Positions 45,879 through 55,874 of a DNA stretch of 62,280 nucleotides are shown here, piece after piece. Source of the DNA: Eubacterium sp. (lineage in GTDB: Bacteria; Bacillota; Clostridia; Lachnospirales; Lachnospiraceae); the NCBI GenBank assembly GCA_024692605.1, contig JAILMQ010000154.1, forward strand, positions 1 to 62,280. Reading direction: 5' to 3'. Position 1 is the first letter of the stretch. Every line of letters begins with the position of its first letter. The notes beneath the pieces were generated by a model. It saw only the letters and a program-made list of their open reading frames with translations, had not been told where the DNA came from and made no database searches. The position numbers and the translations under genes are program-made.

Positions 45879-46088
45879 ATGAGAGAAGGAATACATCCTG
45901 ATTATTATCAGGCAAAGGTTGTATGTAACTGCGGAAATGAGTTTGTTACAGGATCAACTAAGGAAGATATTCACGTAGAAATTTGTTCTAAATGCCATTC
46001 ATACTATACAGGTCAGCAGAAGTCTATCCAGGCTCGTGGTCGTATAGATAAGTTCAACAAGAAGTATGGCGTTAAGGCAGATAACTAG
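45879..46088 (+). CDS. rpmE: 50S ribosomal protein L31 (zinc-binding form)
   Basis: A 69-residue L31 with [22 protein letters not shown] and [14 protein letters not shown]. The four cysteines mark the zinc-containing type A paralogue. ATG 45879 follows AAAGGAAG. It heads the rpmE-yqhQ-prmC-prfA cluster common in Clostridia. Confidence 0.97.
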   Translation: MREGIHPDYYQAKVVCNCGNEFVTGSTKEDIHVEICSKCHSYYTGQQKSIQARGRIDKFNKKYGVKADN

Positions 46089-46113
46089 ATAATTAAACAA
46101 TTTAGAAGTAGAG

Positions 46114-46158
46114 CGGCAGTTAAGGTGCTTTTGTTAAAGTATCTTGTCTGCCGTTTTA
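46114..46158 (+). terminator. Terminator after rpmE
   Basis: CGGCAG/CTGCCG (46114-46119, 46148-46153) with further imperfect inner pairing, followed by TTTTAAT. It separates rpmE from the next gene. Confidence 0.65.
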
Positions 46159-46226
46159 ATGTATGTATCGAATATGCCTTTGAAAATGCTTAGGAAAATG
46201 TAATCAAAGGCAGTGAGGTTAATAAA

Positions 46227-47186
46227 ATGAAACGAGTTAATATTGGCGGCCAGGCTGTTCTTGAAGGCGTAATGATGAAGGGACCTAAGTCCTATGCACT
46301 TGCAGTGAGAAAGCCGGATAAGGAAATAGAAGTCAAGGTAACTGAATATAAATCTCTGGGGGAAAGGCATAAGGGCCTGAACATTCCTATAGTAAGGGGA
46401 GTGGTGAACTTCATCGAGTCCCTTTACATCGGAATGAAAACTCTTATGGATTCGTCTGAATATTTCGAGGACGAAGAAACCCCTGATAAAGAAGATTCCA
46501 AGAAGAAAAAATCATCCGATGCAAAAGGTAAAGAAGACAAGAAGGAAAGCAATACCGGTTATCTCATAGGCACACTTCTGGTTTCTCTTGTTATAGCCAT
46601 CGGAGTATTCATGCTGCTGCCCGCATTTCTGGCGAACTTCCTTTATAAGCTTACCAGCAGCAACTTCCTTGTGAATCTTGCAGAAGGCGTTCTGAGGCTT
46701 CTGATCTTCCTGGGATATGTTGCGCTGATTGCTCAGATGGAAGATATAAAAAGAACCTTTATGTACCATGGGGCAGAGCATAAGACAATCAACTGCCTGG
46801 AGGCCGGAAAAGACCTTACAGTGGAAAATGTAAGAAAACACACCAGGTTTCACAAGAGATGCGGAACCAGCTTTGTGTTTATCGTAATGATTATAAGTAT
46901 TATTGTATTTATGTTTGTTGTGACGGATACTATGTGGATAAGACTTCTTTCCAGAATTCTTCTCATTCCGGTTATTGCCGGACTATCTTATGAGTTTATA
47001 AGATATGCAGGACGTCATAACAATGTTTGTTCCAACATTCTCAGTGCACCGGGACTTTTCGTTCAGAGACTGACAACAAAGGAACCCGATGATGACATGA
47101 TCGAGGTTGCCATCAAATCAGTTGAAGGTGTTATCGACTGGCACGAATATGTAGAATGTGTTCGAAACGACAGCTTTGAAAAGTGA
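46227..47186 (+). CDS. DUF1385 membrane protein (YqhQ-like)
   Basis: A 319-residue DUF1385 protein with the family start NIGGQAVLEGVMMKGP and the conserved YHGAEHKTINCLEAGKDL segment (about residues 180-200). Four hydrophobic segments are seen (about 115-140, 150-170, 215-235, 240-260). The region around 85-110 is a Lys/Asp/Glu-rich insertion. Biochemical role is not known; the position before prmC-prfA is typical of Clostridia. The prmC reading frame overlaps its end. Confidence 0.9.
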   Translation: MKRVNIGGQAVLEGVMMKGPKSYALAVRKPDKEIEVKVTEYKSLGERHKGLNIPIVRGVVNFIESLYIGMKTLMDSSEYFEDEETPDKEDSKKKKSSDAKGKEDKKESNTGYLIGTLLVSLVIAIGVFMLLPAFLANFLYKLTSSNFLVNLAEGVLRLLIFLGYVALIAQMEDIKRTFMYHGAEHKTINCLEAGKDLTVENVRKHTRFHKRCGTSFVFIVMIISIIVFMFVVTDTMWIRLLSRILLIPVIAGLSYEFIRYAGRHNNVCSNILSAPGLFVQRLTTKEPDDDMIEVAIKSVEGVIDWHEYVECVRNDSFEK

Positions 47187-48084
47187 TGGTGATTTTTTGG
47201 AGAATAATAATTTCAGTGAAAAATCAATAGGCAAGATAATAAACAGGGCATCTAACATGCTGAGGGATGCAGGTATAATCAATCACCAGGCAGAGGCAAG
47301 ACATCTCATGATGGAATTCCTGAATGAAGATCTGGCAAGCATATATTCCCGGCTGGCAGACGAGCTGGATGATGTAACAGCCATGAGATATATGAAGGCT
47401 GTGAAGAAGAGAACAACACATTATCCCTTTCAGTACATCATCGGCTATACCTACTTTATGGAATACAAGTTCAACTGTAAGGAAAAGGTGCTGATTCCCA
47501 GGTACGACACAGAGAATCTTGTGATGCATTCCCTGGACCTTTCCAAGGATCGTGACATGAAGGTCATGGATCTTTGCTGCGGCACCGGCTGCATCGGAAT
47601 ATCCTACTATCTCTGGAGAAAAAGAGATGGATATAAGGATGATGTGACTCTGGTGGATATCTCAGATGATGCCATAGCCCTTTCTAAGGAAAATGCAGAG
47701 AAGCTGGATGCAGATGTTCAGGTGGTTCAGAGTGACCTCTTTTCCGCCTTCAGAGATGAGGATGGAAATCCGACCTGTAAGTTCGATATGATACTCAGCA
47801 ATCCACCGTACATAAAGACAGGGGATATTAATTTCCTGATGAAGGATGTCAGGGAGTTCGAGCCCAGACTTGCTCTGGATGGCTCCCGGGACGGACTATA
47901 TTTTTACAGAAAGATCATCAGCGAACTAAGGGATTTCCTGGTGGAGGACGGCAAGATAGTTTTTGAAATAGGTGATGAACAGTACATGGATGTATCGGAG
48001 CTGCTCCGCGACGAGGGCTTTAAGGATATAGTGAAACTGAGAGATATGAGCGGATACGACAGAGTCGTGTCTGCCGGATTATAA
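47158..48084 (+). CDS. prmC: Release factor glutamine methyltransferase
   Basis: PrmC methylates the GGQ glutamine of release factors with SAM. The protein has an N-terminal helical domain, the SAM motif [16 protein letters not shown] (about residues 138-153), and the N215-P-P-Y218 catalytic motif. The start is uncertain: GTG 47158 overlaps the DUF1385 gene by 29 bases, whereas a TTG at 47197 follows a GGTGA site and gives 295 residues. Its target, prfA, is the next gene. Confidence 0.92.
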   Translation: MFETTALKSDGDFLENNNFSEKSIGKIINRASNMLRDAGIINHQAEARHLMMEFLNEDLASIYSRLADELDDVTAMRYMKAVKKRTTHYPFQYIIGYTYFMEYKFNCKEKVLIPRYDTENLVMHSLDLSKDRDMKVMDLCCGTGCIGISYYLWRKRDGYKDDVTLVDISDDAIALSKENAEKLDADVQVVQSDLFSAFRDEDGNPTCKFDMILSNPPYIKTGDINFLMKDVREFEPRLALDGSRDGLYFYRKIISELRDFLVEDGKIVFEIGDEQYMDVSELLRDEGFKDIVKLRDMSGYDRVVSAGL

Positions 48085-48101
48085 AAACGGAGGATAGTAT
48101 T

Positions 48102-49178
48102 ATGTTTGACAAGCTTGAAGAATTAGTTGAAAAGCTGGAACAGATCATGAAGGACCTTTCAGATCCTGATGTGGTAAATGATCAGGAAAGATTTAAGCGA
48201 CTGATGAAGGAGCAGAGTGATCTGACCCCAATCGTTGAAAAATACAAAGAATACAAGGATGCAAAGCAGGCAGAAGAGGACAGCCTTATGATCCTGGATG
48301 AAGAATCCGATGAAGAGATGAAGGAGCTTGCAAAGGAAGAGCTTGCCGAATCAAAGAAGGCCATCGAAAGATGCGAGCAGGAGCTTAAGATTCTCCTTCT
48401 TCCTAAGGATGCAAATGATGACAAGAACGTTGTTGTAGAAATAAGAGCCGGAGTTGGTGGAGATGAGGCAGCACTTTTTGCCGGAGAGCTTTACCGTATG
48501 TATCAGCATTTTGCTGAAAAGAAGAGATGGAAAACCGAGCTTATTTCCATAGATGATACAGGTATCGGCGGAATAAAGGACGTAAACTTCCTCATCAAAG
48601 GTAAGGGTGCATACTCAAAGCTTAAGTATGAGAGTGGTGTCCACAGAGTTCAGCGTGTTCCTGAGACAGAGTCCGGCGGACGTATCCACACATCAGCTGC
48701 ATCCGTTGCCATTATGCCGGAGGCAGAAGAGGTGGACGTTGAGATCAACGAGAAGGATATCCGTATCGACGTTATGCGTGCTTCAGGAAATGGTGGTCAG
48801 TGCGTAAATACAACTGACTCGGCAGTACGTCTTACACACTATCCAACAGGAATCGTAATTTACAGCCAGACAGAGAAGTCACAGATCCAGAATAAGGCAA
48901 AGGCATTTGCCCTTCTGAGAACAAAGCTCTATGACCTGGAGCAGCAGAAGGCTCATGATGCTGAATCAGAAGCCCGTCGTAGCCAGATCGGTTCCGGAGA
49001 TCGTTCTGAGAAGGTTAGAACCTACAACTTCCCTCAGAGCCGTGTAACAGATCACAGAATCAAGCTTACTTCCTACAGACTTAACGAAGTTCTGAACGGA
49101 GATCTGGATGAATTCATCGATGCACTTACAGCCGCAGATCAGGCTGCTAAGCTTGCAAAACTAGAGGATGAGGAGTAA
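48102..49178 (+). CDS. prfA: Peptide chain release factor 1
   Basis: RF1 ends translation at UAA and UAG. The 358-residue protein has the peptidyl hydrolysis motif GGQ at 231-233 ([18 protein letters not shown]) and the RF1 recognition region with [25 protein letters not shown] precedes ATG 48102, 17 bases after prmC. The GGQ glutamine is the expected PrmC methylation site. Confidence 0.97.
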   Translation: MFDKLEELVEKLEQIMKDLSDPDVVNDQERFKRLMKEQSDLTPIVEKYKEYKDAKQAEEDSLMILDEESDEEMKELAKEELAESKKAIERCEQELKILLLPKDANDDKNVVVEIRAGVGGDEAALFAGELYRMYQHFAEKKRWKTELISIDDTGIGGIKDVNFLIKGKGAYSKLKYESGVHRVQRVPETESGGRIHTSAASVAIMPEAEEVDVEINEKDIRIDVMRASGNGGQCVNTTDSAVRLTHYPTGIVIYSQTEKSQIQNKAKAFALLRTKLYDLEQQKAHDAESEARRSQIGSGDRSEKVRTYNFPQSRVTDHRIKLTSYRLNEVLNGDLDEFIDALTAADQAAKLAKLEDEE

Positions 49179-49241
49179 AATAATTTTATCTGTTTTCATA
49201 AACGGATATGTAATGTATAAAAGCTATTGGGAGGATTTAAA

Positions 49242-49994
49242 ATGATTTGTAAAGTATGTGGAAGTGAAGTTCCTGATGGGTCAGCTTATTGTCCTAACTG
49301 TGGTTCTGAAATGGTTGCAGAAGAACCATTTGCACCTGCAGAAGCAGTAGATAATAATGATCCGGAGTTAAATGTAAATGATACAGCTCCAAGTAGTGCT
49401 GAACCAGTGGAGGAGTTTGATCCGGAAGGTGGCACAACTGTTCTTTCAGATGAGTTTTTAGTAGCAGCTGAAGCAACGCCTGCACCTGCAACTACACCTG
49501 CACCTGAAGAAGAGCCCAAGCCTCAGAAGGTGGTAACACCAGCACCTGTAACCGGTTCAAGAATACTTTCAAATGACAGTAACAATTTCCAGCAGGGTGG
49601 TTTCCAGGGAAATGGATTCCAGGGCGACCAGTTCCAGGGAAATGGATATCAGGGTGGAGCAGCACCTCAGAATAATTATAACAACATGCCAAATAATGGT
49701 GGCGGATATCAGCCAACACCTGCACCAAGTGCACCGGTATTCAATATGAATATACCAAGTGAATATAAGCCTATCTCAGCATGGGGATATATTGGATATT
49801 CACTTCTGTATAGTATTCCGATTGTTGGACTTATAATGATGTTCGTTAATGGATTTGGTTCTCAGAATATAAATGTAAAGAATCATGCAAGATCATATCT
49901 GATCCTGATGCTTATTTCGATTGTGCTTTATATTATATTAGTTGTGCTTATGCTTGTATTTGGATTCTCCCTGGCAGAGGCCTTCGGACATTAA
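49242..49994 (+). CDS. Zinc-ribbon membrane protein with Gly/Gln/Asn-rich linker
   Basis: A 250-residue protein. An N-terminal zinc ribbon has C3-x2-C6 and C17-x2-C20, followed by an acidic, Pro/Ala-rich linker, a repeat region of QGNGFQGDQFQGNGYQGG type (about 110-155), and two membrane segments near the C-terminus (about 180-205 and 215-245). Such proteins are common in Lachnospiraceae and of unknown role; membrane homeostasis is possible. ATG 49242 has GGAGG seven bases upstream; an in-frame start at 49227 is less likely. Confidence 0.82.
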   Translation: MICKVCGSEVPDGSAYCPNCGSEMVAEEPFAPAEAVDNNDPELNVNDTAPSSAEPVEEFDPEGGTTVLSDEFLVAAEATPAPATTPAPEEEPKPQKVVTPAPVTGSRILSNDSNNFQQGGFQGNGFQGDQFQGNGYQGGAAPQNNYNNMPNNGGGYQPTPAPSAPVFNMNIPSEYKPISAWGYIGYSLLYSIPIVGLIMMFVNGFGSQNINVKNHARSYLILMLISIVLYIILVVLMLVFGFSLAEAFGH

Positions 49995-50030
49995 TAGTTT
50001 ATATAATTTAAAACATAATAGTTAACATAA

Positions 50031-50064
50031 AAATAGTCGCCTCCCATGAGACGACTATTTTTGT
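50031..50064. terminator. Terminator between zinc-ribbon gene and galT
   Basis: AATAGTCGCCTC/GAGACGACTATT (50032-50043, 50048-50059; one mismatch) with A- and T-runs on both sides; bidirectional. It is flanked by a wider inverted repeat AGTTAACATAA/TTATGTTAACT (50020-50030, 50080-50093 approx.). Confidence 0.82.
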
Positions 50065-50089
50065 ACATTTAAGAAATGAATTATGTTAA

Positions 50090-51673
50090 CTATAGTTCAC
50101 TGATAAACCTCATAAATGAAGCTCTGCCTTCTTTTGTGCATTTGTATACTCCGGCATCTTCCAGAACTCCCAGGAATACGAATCCTATTTCTTTTTGCAA
50201 AATATTATGTAAACTAATGCCTGCATTCTCAGGAGTTCCTGTTACAACAGCTCTGGTAACTCCATCCCCGGCTACGGTGTAGCCATACTTCGGAAGAATA
50301 TCGAGTATCCACTTTGCATGGGATTTGGTCATCTCGTTCTTACAGAGGTCAGTACCGTTTTGTATTACATTTACCAGCTCCGAAATCTCAGCCTTAAGTC
50401 GGGAGGGCAGAACGGCCAGCCCCATAACCTCGATAAGTCCGATATTTTCCTTCTTGATATGATGATACTCTGCGTGAGGGTGGAAGACACCCAGAGGATG
50501 TTCCTCAGTGGTTATGTTATTTCTCAGAACCAGATCCAGCTCGAAAACGGTCTCGCCGGAAGACTGAGTCCTCAGTCTTGCGATAGGAGTGATGGTATTA
50601 TGCGGAGTGCCCTTGGTATCGGCAAAGATAAATGCATCCTTATCACTGTAGCTGCGCCATTTGCTGAGAATGTGGTCAGCCAGATCAGAAGTCCTATCCA
50701 TATCCCTACCCTGAAGCCGGATGGTGGAAAGGGGCCATTTGATTATTCCGGCATGAACATCTTCAAAACCCTTTATACTAAATTCTTCCTCGTAAGGGGC
50801 ATTCACCATAGGGAATACATATCCGCCCCCCTGGAAATGATCATGGGACAGGATGGAACCACCTACAATAGGAAGGTCGGCATTGGAACCAACGGTGTAG
50901 TGGGGGAACTGCTGAACAAAGGAGAGCAGCTTCCTCATGGTGGATTTGTCGATCTTCATAGGAATATGCTTTTCGTTAAATACTATACAGTGCTCGTTAT
51001 AATAAACATAGGGACTGTATTGCAGGAAATAGTTTTCATCATCTAAAACAATAGGTATTATCCTGTGGTTCTGTCTTGCAGGATGGATGAAGCTGCCGTT
51101 AAAGCCTTCATTTTCCATGCATAAAAGGCAGGCAGGATAACCGGATTTCTTAGCCTTTCCCGCAGCAGCAATGTCTCGCGGATCCTTCTCAGGCTTGGAA
51201 AGATTAATGGTGATATCCAGATTGCCATACTCAGTAGGTGTGACCCACTTTTCGTCCTTTGCGATTCTGTCTGTTCTTATATAGTTAGTTGCTTTGCTGA
51301 AACTGTAATAAAAGTCAGTTGCAGCCTTCGGAGAATTATCGTACCTTTCACGGAATTCCTTCCTGATAGCAGAAGGTGGTGGAGTGATGAGCCCCATTAT
51401 GGCCGTGTCGAAAAGATCCTTATAGGTTATGGTGTCTGACTCCATAAGATGTTCCTGAGCGGCATACTCCAGCATATCCGTCAGAATCAGGTGCAGCTCC
51501 CTTGGGGAACTATTGATGGCTTCCATATCAGCCGGAGCAGGAGCTTCGAAACTATCAATTCTAAAAAACTCAATCAGTTTATTTCTTGAATATATTTCAT
51601 CGTCTTTACTTATCAGATTATTTGATAGACCGTAAATAATCAGTTCATTAATCAGATAGTTAATGTCCTTCAT
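50090..51673 (-). CDS. galT: UDP-glucose--hexose-1-phosphate uridylyltransferase, class II
   Basis: GalT swaps UMP between UDP-glucose and galactose-1-phosphate in the Leloir pathway. The 527-residue size and architecture mark the Firmicutes class II family (GalT_2). The nucleophile region SHDHFQGG is present (His-x-His) with the preceding GSNADLPIVGGSILS. GGAGAACGAT on the minus strand precedes ATG 51673. It follows galK by 14 bases in one operon. Confidence 0.95.
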   Translation of the reverse strand: MKDINYLINELIIYGLSNNLISKDDEIYSRNKLIEFFRIDSFEAPAPADMEAINSSPRELHLILTDMLEYAAQEHLMESDTITYKDLFDTAIMGLITPPPSAIRKEFRERYDNSPKAATDFYYSFSKATNYIRTDRIAKDEKWVTPTEYGNLDITINLSKPEKDPRDIAAAGKAKKSGYPACLLCMENEGFNGSFIHPARQNHRIIPIVLDDENYFLQYSPYVYYNEHCIVFNEKHIPMKIDKSTMRKLLSFVQQFPHYTVGSNADLPIVGGSILSHDHFQGGGYVFPMVNAPYEEEFSIKGFEDVHAGIIKWPLSTIRLQGRDMDRTSDLADHILSKWRSYSDKDAFIFADTKGTPHNTITPIARLRTQSSGETVFELDLVLRNNITTEEHPLGVFHPHAEYHHIKKENIGLIEVMGLAVLPSRLKAEISELVNVIQNGTDLCKNEMTKSHAKWILDILPKYGYTVAGDGVTRAVVTGTPENAGISLHNILQKEIGFVFLGVLEDAGVYKCTKEGRASFMRFISEL

Positions 51674-51687
51674 ATCGTTCTCCTTTT

Positions 51688-52980
51688 CTATATAACTTTA
51701 ATTCCGCCGTATTTCCTTATCTTCAGAACATCACATGCACCTGAACCGAATACCTTATCAAGGGCAGTCTTGTATTCCTCGACTTTTTCATTTTTTACAA
51801 AGGCCTGTATAGTTCCGGCAAAGCCGCCGCCGTGAACCCGGCAGACGCCACCGTCTTCGCCAAGAATCAGTTCGCTGATACAAAGTGCAACGGAGACATT
51901 CTGGTGCCGGATATCCTTCGTGGTGAATACATTTTGCAAAAACTTGTAGGAGGAATTGCCGGAGGCTTTTACATTCTCGAGAAATGTGTCTACATCCCCA
52001 CGCTGAAGAGCAACGCATTCTCTTTCAACCCGCTTATTATCCTCATAAAAATGTATTGCACGAAGAACAGCTCTGTCGCCGCACTCCTTGCGAAGGACAG
52101 CGATGTTATCCATAACATCAGCCTCGGGAACATCATTTAAAACTTGCCTTTCAAAGTAAGCTGCAATCTGTTTCATCTCAGCCGGAACAGCAGCGTAGTC
52201 CGGAGTAAGGTCAGCGTGACTGCCCTTGGTATCCGTGATGCACAGGCTGTAACCTGCGGCATCCATATCAAAATCAATCCGCTGAATCTTCGGGTTAGAG
52301 GGGTCTGCAAAATTAATATGACAGAGAGCTCCGACAGAACAAGCCATCTGATCCATGAGACCACAGGGCTTTCCGAAATAAATATTCTCAGCATACTGAC
52401 CAATTATGGCAATGGTCACAGGGTCTATCTTCATACTATTATAGAGGCCGGATAGGATGTTGCCGATAAGGGTCTCAAATGCAGCTGAAGAGGAAAGACC
52501 TGAGCCACCAAGAACATCGCTTGTAATATAAGCATCAAAGGCTCCGACCTTGTAACCCATTTCTCTGGTTTTAAATATTATACCTTTAACAAGAGCGAGG
52601 GTGGTGCCTTCTTCGGAAGACTTTTTATCTATATCATTAAGGCTGATGGTGAGCATATCATAGCCCTCGGACTTAATCCTTATGGTGTCGGAATCAGTGG
52701 GACGTACAACGGCTATGGCATCATCATTTATAGAAGCTGCAAGAACCTGTCCGTGCTGGTGATCTGTATGATTACCCCCAACCTCAGTCCTTCCGGGAGC
52801 ACTGTATATCTCTATCCCGTTTTCATCGGCGGGTACATCAAATAAATCCTTAAAAGTATTTATGGCCGTTATATAACGCTCCTTCTGGTACTCAATATTA
52901 TTTTTATCCAGATATATATCAAGAAGAGTACTATTCATCTCGTCAGTATTTATATAATCTATAAGCTCGCTGTAGTTCAT
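51688..52980 (-). CDS. galK: Galactokinase
   Basis: GalK phosphorylates galactose. The 430-residue GHMP kinase has the galactokinase signature PGRTEVGGNHTDHQHG (about residues 65-80), the phosphate-binding LGGSGLSSSAAFE, and C-terminal GGGFAGT. GAGCAGCC upstream is a modest ribosome site (GGAGC). It is the first gene of galK-galT; galE is not in the window. Confidence 0.95.
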   Translation of the reverse strand: MNYSELIDYINTDEMNSTLLDIYLDKNNIEYQKERYITAINTFKDLFDVPADENGIEIYSAPGRTEVGGNHTDHQHGQVLAASINDDAIAVVRPTDSDTIRIKSEGYDMLTISLNDIDKKSSEEGTTLALVKGIIFKTREMGYKVGAFDAYITSDVLGGSGLSSSAAFETLIGNILSGLYNSMKIDPVTIAIIGQYAENIYFGKPCGLMDQMACSVGALCHINFADPSNPKIQRIDFDMDAAGYSLCITDTKGSHADLTPDYAAVPAEMKQIAAYFERQVLNDVPEADVMDNIAVLRKECGDRAVLRAIHFYEDNKRVERECVALQRGDVDTFLENVKASGNSSYKFLQNVFTTKDIRHQNVSVALCISELILGEDGGVCRVHGGGFAGTIQAFVKNEKVEEYKTALDKVFGSGACDVLKIRKYGGIKVI

Positions 52981-53015
52981 AGGCTGCTCCTTTCATAGTT
53001 TTTTGTCTTACAACC

Positions 53016-53044
53016 ATTATAAATGAAAATTCTTATCAGGTGAA
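53016..53044 (-). promoter_or_regulatory. Candidate promoter of galKT
   Basis: On the minus strand TTCACC (53044-53039), 17-bp spacer, TATAAT (53021-53016). The -10 is perfect, the -35 partial. The opposite strand carries only a weak candidate (TTTCGT, 17 bp, TACTAT near 53100-53130) for the GH3 operon. Confidence 0.55.
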
Positions 53045-53166
53045 TTTATTATTGGAAAAAAATATATAAAAATACAAAAGAAAATGCCGGAAATCGTTTC
53101 GTTTATGTATAAAATATGTTACTATTTAACTATCGTTTATTTTTCGAAAATGATGTGAGGAGATAT

Positions 53167-54897
53167 ATGAGTATTTATAAATCAGAAAAAAGCAGAAATG
53201 TTTCCAATACCGTAATGAATAAAGTGTTCAACAAAGTTGTGGTGGAAAGAGGGAAGAAGGCGGTACATTCACTGGATGTTGCAAGTAAAAATGCTGTAAA
53301 GCTTCAACAGGAATGTCTGATGAAATTAATTGAAGATAATAAGGATACTGAATACGGCAAGATGTATGATTTTGCGAATATTCACAGTATTGAGGATTAT
53401 CAGAAGAAAGTTCCTCTGACTGACTATGACGATTATGCTCCATATATCAAAAAAATGGTGGAAGACGGAGAGAATAATCTGATAACAGCATCAGAACCAA
53501 AGCATTATGCCATTAGTTCCGGAAGTATTGGAGTACCGAAGCATATTCCCGTTACCCAGGCTGAGATAGATAAGTATTCTAAATACGGACCGGGGATGGC
53601 TTTTGGTGTTATGGATGAATATTATCGTAATACCACAGGTCACAGCTTTAAGTATGGACTTGGAGCCAATATGGTAGAGCTTAAATCCCAGGTTACACCA
53701 TCGGGAGTATCCATGGGTTCTATATCGGGAAATGTATTAAATAGTTTGAAAAGCTTCATAAAGTTTTTCTTCCAGCCGCCATGGGAAGTAATCTGTCCCG
53801 ATGATGATATTGATGTCAAGTACCTTAGAGCCAGATTCATACTTCAGACCAGAAATATAACCTACATCGACGGAGCTTTTATGACCGCACTTGTTGATTT
53901 TATGGATTATATCAAGGACAACTGGGAAATGCTCTGCAAGGATATATATCATGGCAGAATTAACAGCAAGATTGCTATTCCTGAAAAAAGCAGAGAACTC
54001 TTCGAACTTATGATTGAGCCGAATCAGGGCAGAGCAAGAGAACTGGTCAGAGAGTTTAGAAAGGGTATGGAGGGAATAGTACCGCGTATCTGGCCTAATA
54101 TACAGTTCGTTGCAAGTATCGGTACCGGCGGATTTTTCACATATTCAACAAAAATGAAATACTATACGGGAAGAAATGTCCCATTTTATAATATGTTGTA
54201 CGGAGCTTCGGAGGGACTTGTTGCAGTTGCAAGACATGCCGAGGATAAATCTTATGTATTGATACCTGATGGAGGTTTCTATGAGTTCATTCCTGTAAAG
54301 GACGACGAAGAAGATAAGATACTTACTATTGACAAGCTGGAAGAGGGTGAATCCTATGAAATCATATTTACTAATCTTTCAGGACTGTATCGATATAGAA
54401 TTAAAGATGTCGTTCGTGTAACAGGATTTTATAATGAATCTCCTAAGATACAGTTTGTCTATCGTAAGAGCCAGATGATCTCGATAGCAGGTGAGAAGAC
54501 AAATGATGAGGCTTTAAGATGGGTTATCAAACAGTTTATCAAGGATACAGGCGTAGAAGTGAGTGATTACAGTATTTATGCAGATACTGATTCTGAACCG
54601 GGACGTTATGTATTCCTTATCGAACCTAATGAAGTGGTTCCGCAGGAAAGGATACCTGAATTAAGGGATACTATTGAGGCCAGAATGATGCAGGCAAATC
54701 CATCTTATGGAGATAAGATCCGAAACGGAGTTTTATCTCCGGCAAGACTGGTGATCCTTCAGCAGCAGACATATATGCTTTACAGAGATTTAATGATAAT
54801 GAAGGGTACATCTGCTAACCAGCTGAAACCGGTCAGAGTTATAGATACACCGATGAAGGAGGCGTTCTTCTTCAGCTTAGAGGAAAAATATAATTAA
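53167..54897 (+). CDS. GH3-family acyl-adenylating amide ligase (stand-alone)
   Basis: A 576-residue protein of the GH3 superfamily; plant members adenylate carboxylic acids such as auxin or jasmonate and join them to amino acids. ATP-binding motifs are in order: SSGSIGVPKHIP (117-128), YGASEG (345-350), and YRYRIKDVVRVTGF (408-421). No signal peptide. ATG 53167 is chosen because GAGGAG lies just upstream; an in-frame start at 53116 adds a hydrophobic non-conserved stretch. It begins the ligase/exporter cluster. Its paralogue is the C-terminal half of the gene at 59416. Substrates are unknown. Confidence 0.86.
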   Translation: MSIYKSEKSRNVSNTVMNKVFNKVVVERGKKAVHSLDVASKNAVKLQQECLMKLIEDNKDTEYGKMYDFANIHSIEDYQKKVPLTDYDDYAPYIKKMVEDGENNLITASEPKHYAISSGSIGVPKHIPVTQAEIDKYSKYGPGMAFGVMDEYYRNTTGHSFKYGLGANMVELKSQVTPSGVSMGSISGNVLNSLKSFIKFFFQPPWEVICPDDDIDVKYLRARFILQTRNITYIDGAFMTALVDFMDYIKDNWEMLCKDIYHGRINSKIAIPEKSRELFELMIEPNQGRARELVREFRKGMEGIVPRIWPNIQFVASIGTGGFFTYSTKMKYYTGRNVPFYNMLYGASEGLVAVARHAEDKSYVLIPDGGFYEFIPVKDDEEDKILTIDKLEEGESYEIIFTNLSGLYRYRIKDVVRVTGFYNESPKIQFVYRKSQMISIAGEKTNDEALRWVIKQFIKDTGVEVSDYSIYADTDSEPGRYVFLIEPNEVVPQERIPELRDTIEARMMQANPSYGDKIRNGVLSPARLVILQQQTYMLYRDLMIMKGTSANQLKPVRVIDTPMKEAFFFSLEEKYN

Positions 54898-54948
54898 AAA
54901 ATATAGGAAATAAATATAATTAAAAAACACGAAAGGCAGGGGTGTGGT

Positions 54949-55830
54949 ATGAAAATATGGATTATAAGCGGAGCAATTGTAAAAGCAGATTCATGGAAAA
55001 AAATGGTAGCAGATGAAGATGGGCTCCTGCAGAAATATGGTATTGAATTTGAGGTGTATAGAAGGACTGAAATCGTCTATATCATGGGCGGAGACGGGAA
55101 AATAACCTTTTATGCTGATGGTAAAGAGGTTGCTGCCCCGGATGCATTTTTATTATATGGAAACATAGACGGCGCTATGGAAGGTATTGACAGTGCGCTT
55201 ACAGCTTCAGGGGCAAAGTCCATAAATCCTGCAGCATCGAAGAGAATTGCTGAAAGCAAGCTTAAGACTGCTATACTTTTTGATAAGGCAGGTCTTCCTC
55301 AGGCAAAAACAATGCCTATCTTCAAAAATACACCTATTGAGATCATTAAACAGGAAATAGGGATTCCGTTAATAGTAAAGCCTGATGGTGGCTTTGGAGG
55401 AAAAGGAGTTGAACTCATCAAAACAGAAGAGGAGTTACAGAAACTCCTTGACGATATGCCGGAAGTTGTAGATGATGTTATGCTCGCCCAGAAGTATATT
55501 AATACTTCAAAGGGAAAGGATCTTAGAGTGATTTTAGCAAACGGAAAGTATTTTACATCAAGTGTAAGACAATCGGGCAATCCTGATGAATTCCGTTCAA
55601 ATTGTCATCAGGGTGGGCATTATGAAGACTATGATATTGACAAAGAGACAGTAGAACTTTGTGAAAATGCAGCAAAAGTTGCAGGGCTTGGACTATGTGC
55701 GATTGATCTTTTGTTTGCGGAAAAGGGTTTTGTGATCGGTGAGGTAAATGATTCACCGGGAATGGCGCTGCTCATCAGAAAAGCAGGTATCGGAACCTTT
55801 ATAAAAGCACTTATGGGAACAGTACGTTAA
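54949..55830 (+). CDS. RimK-like ATP-grasp ligase
   Basis: A 293-residue ATP-grasp enzyme. Motifs are as in RimK/LysX-type carboxylate-amine ligases: KPDGGFGGKGVELI (ATP loop, about 144-157), KGKDLRVILANGKYF, EFRSNCHQGGHYEDY (about 220-234), and metal-binding EVNDSPG (about 267-273). Such enzymes form an acyl phosphate and attack it with an amine, often extending peptides with Glu or similar. It shows strong likeness to residues 1-292 of the fusion at 59416. GGCAGGGGTG precedes ATG 54949. Confidence 0.87.
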   Translation: MKIWIISGAIVKADSWKKMVADEDGLLQKYGIEFEVYRRTEIVYIMGGDGKITFYADGKEVAAPDAFLLYGNIDGAMEGIDSALTASGAKSINPAASKRIAESKLKTAILFDKAGLPQAKTMPIFKNTPIEIIKQEIGIPLIVKPDGGFGGKGVELIKTEEELQKLLDDMPEVVDDVMLAQKYINTSKGKDLRVILANGKYFTSSVRQSGNPDEFRSNCHQGGHYEDYDIDKETVELCENAAKVAGLGLCAIDLLFAEKGFVIGEVNDSPGMALLIRKAGIGTFIKALMGTVR

Positions 55831-55874
55831 TTTGCTGATAGATAAGCTTTTAGCATGAAAGAGTAGGTGATCAT

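Noticed and set aside
50318-51046. Plus-strand frame of 242 codons opposite galT
   Set aside because: Antisense to a conserved galT with no recognisable domain; treated as a shadow of galT codon use.
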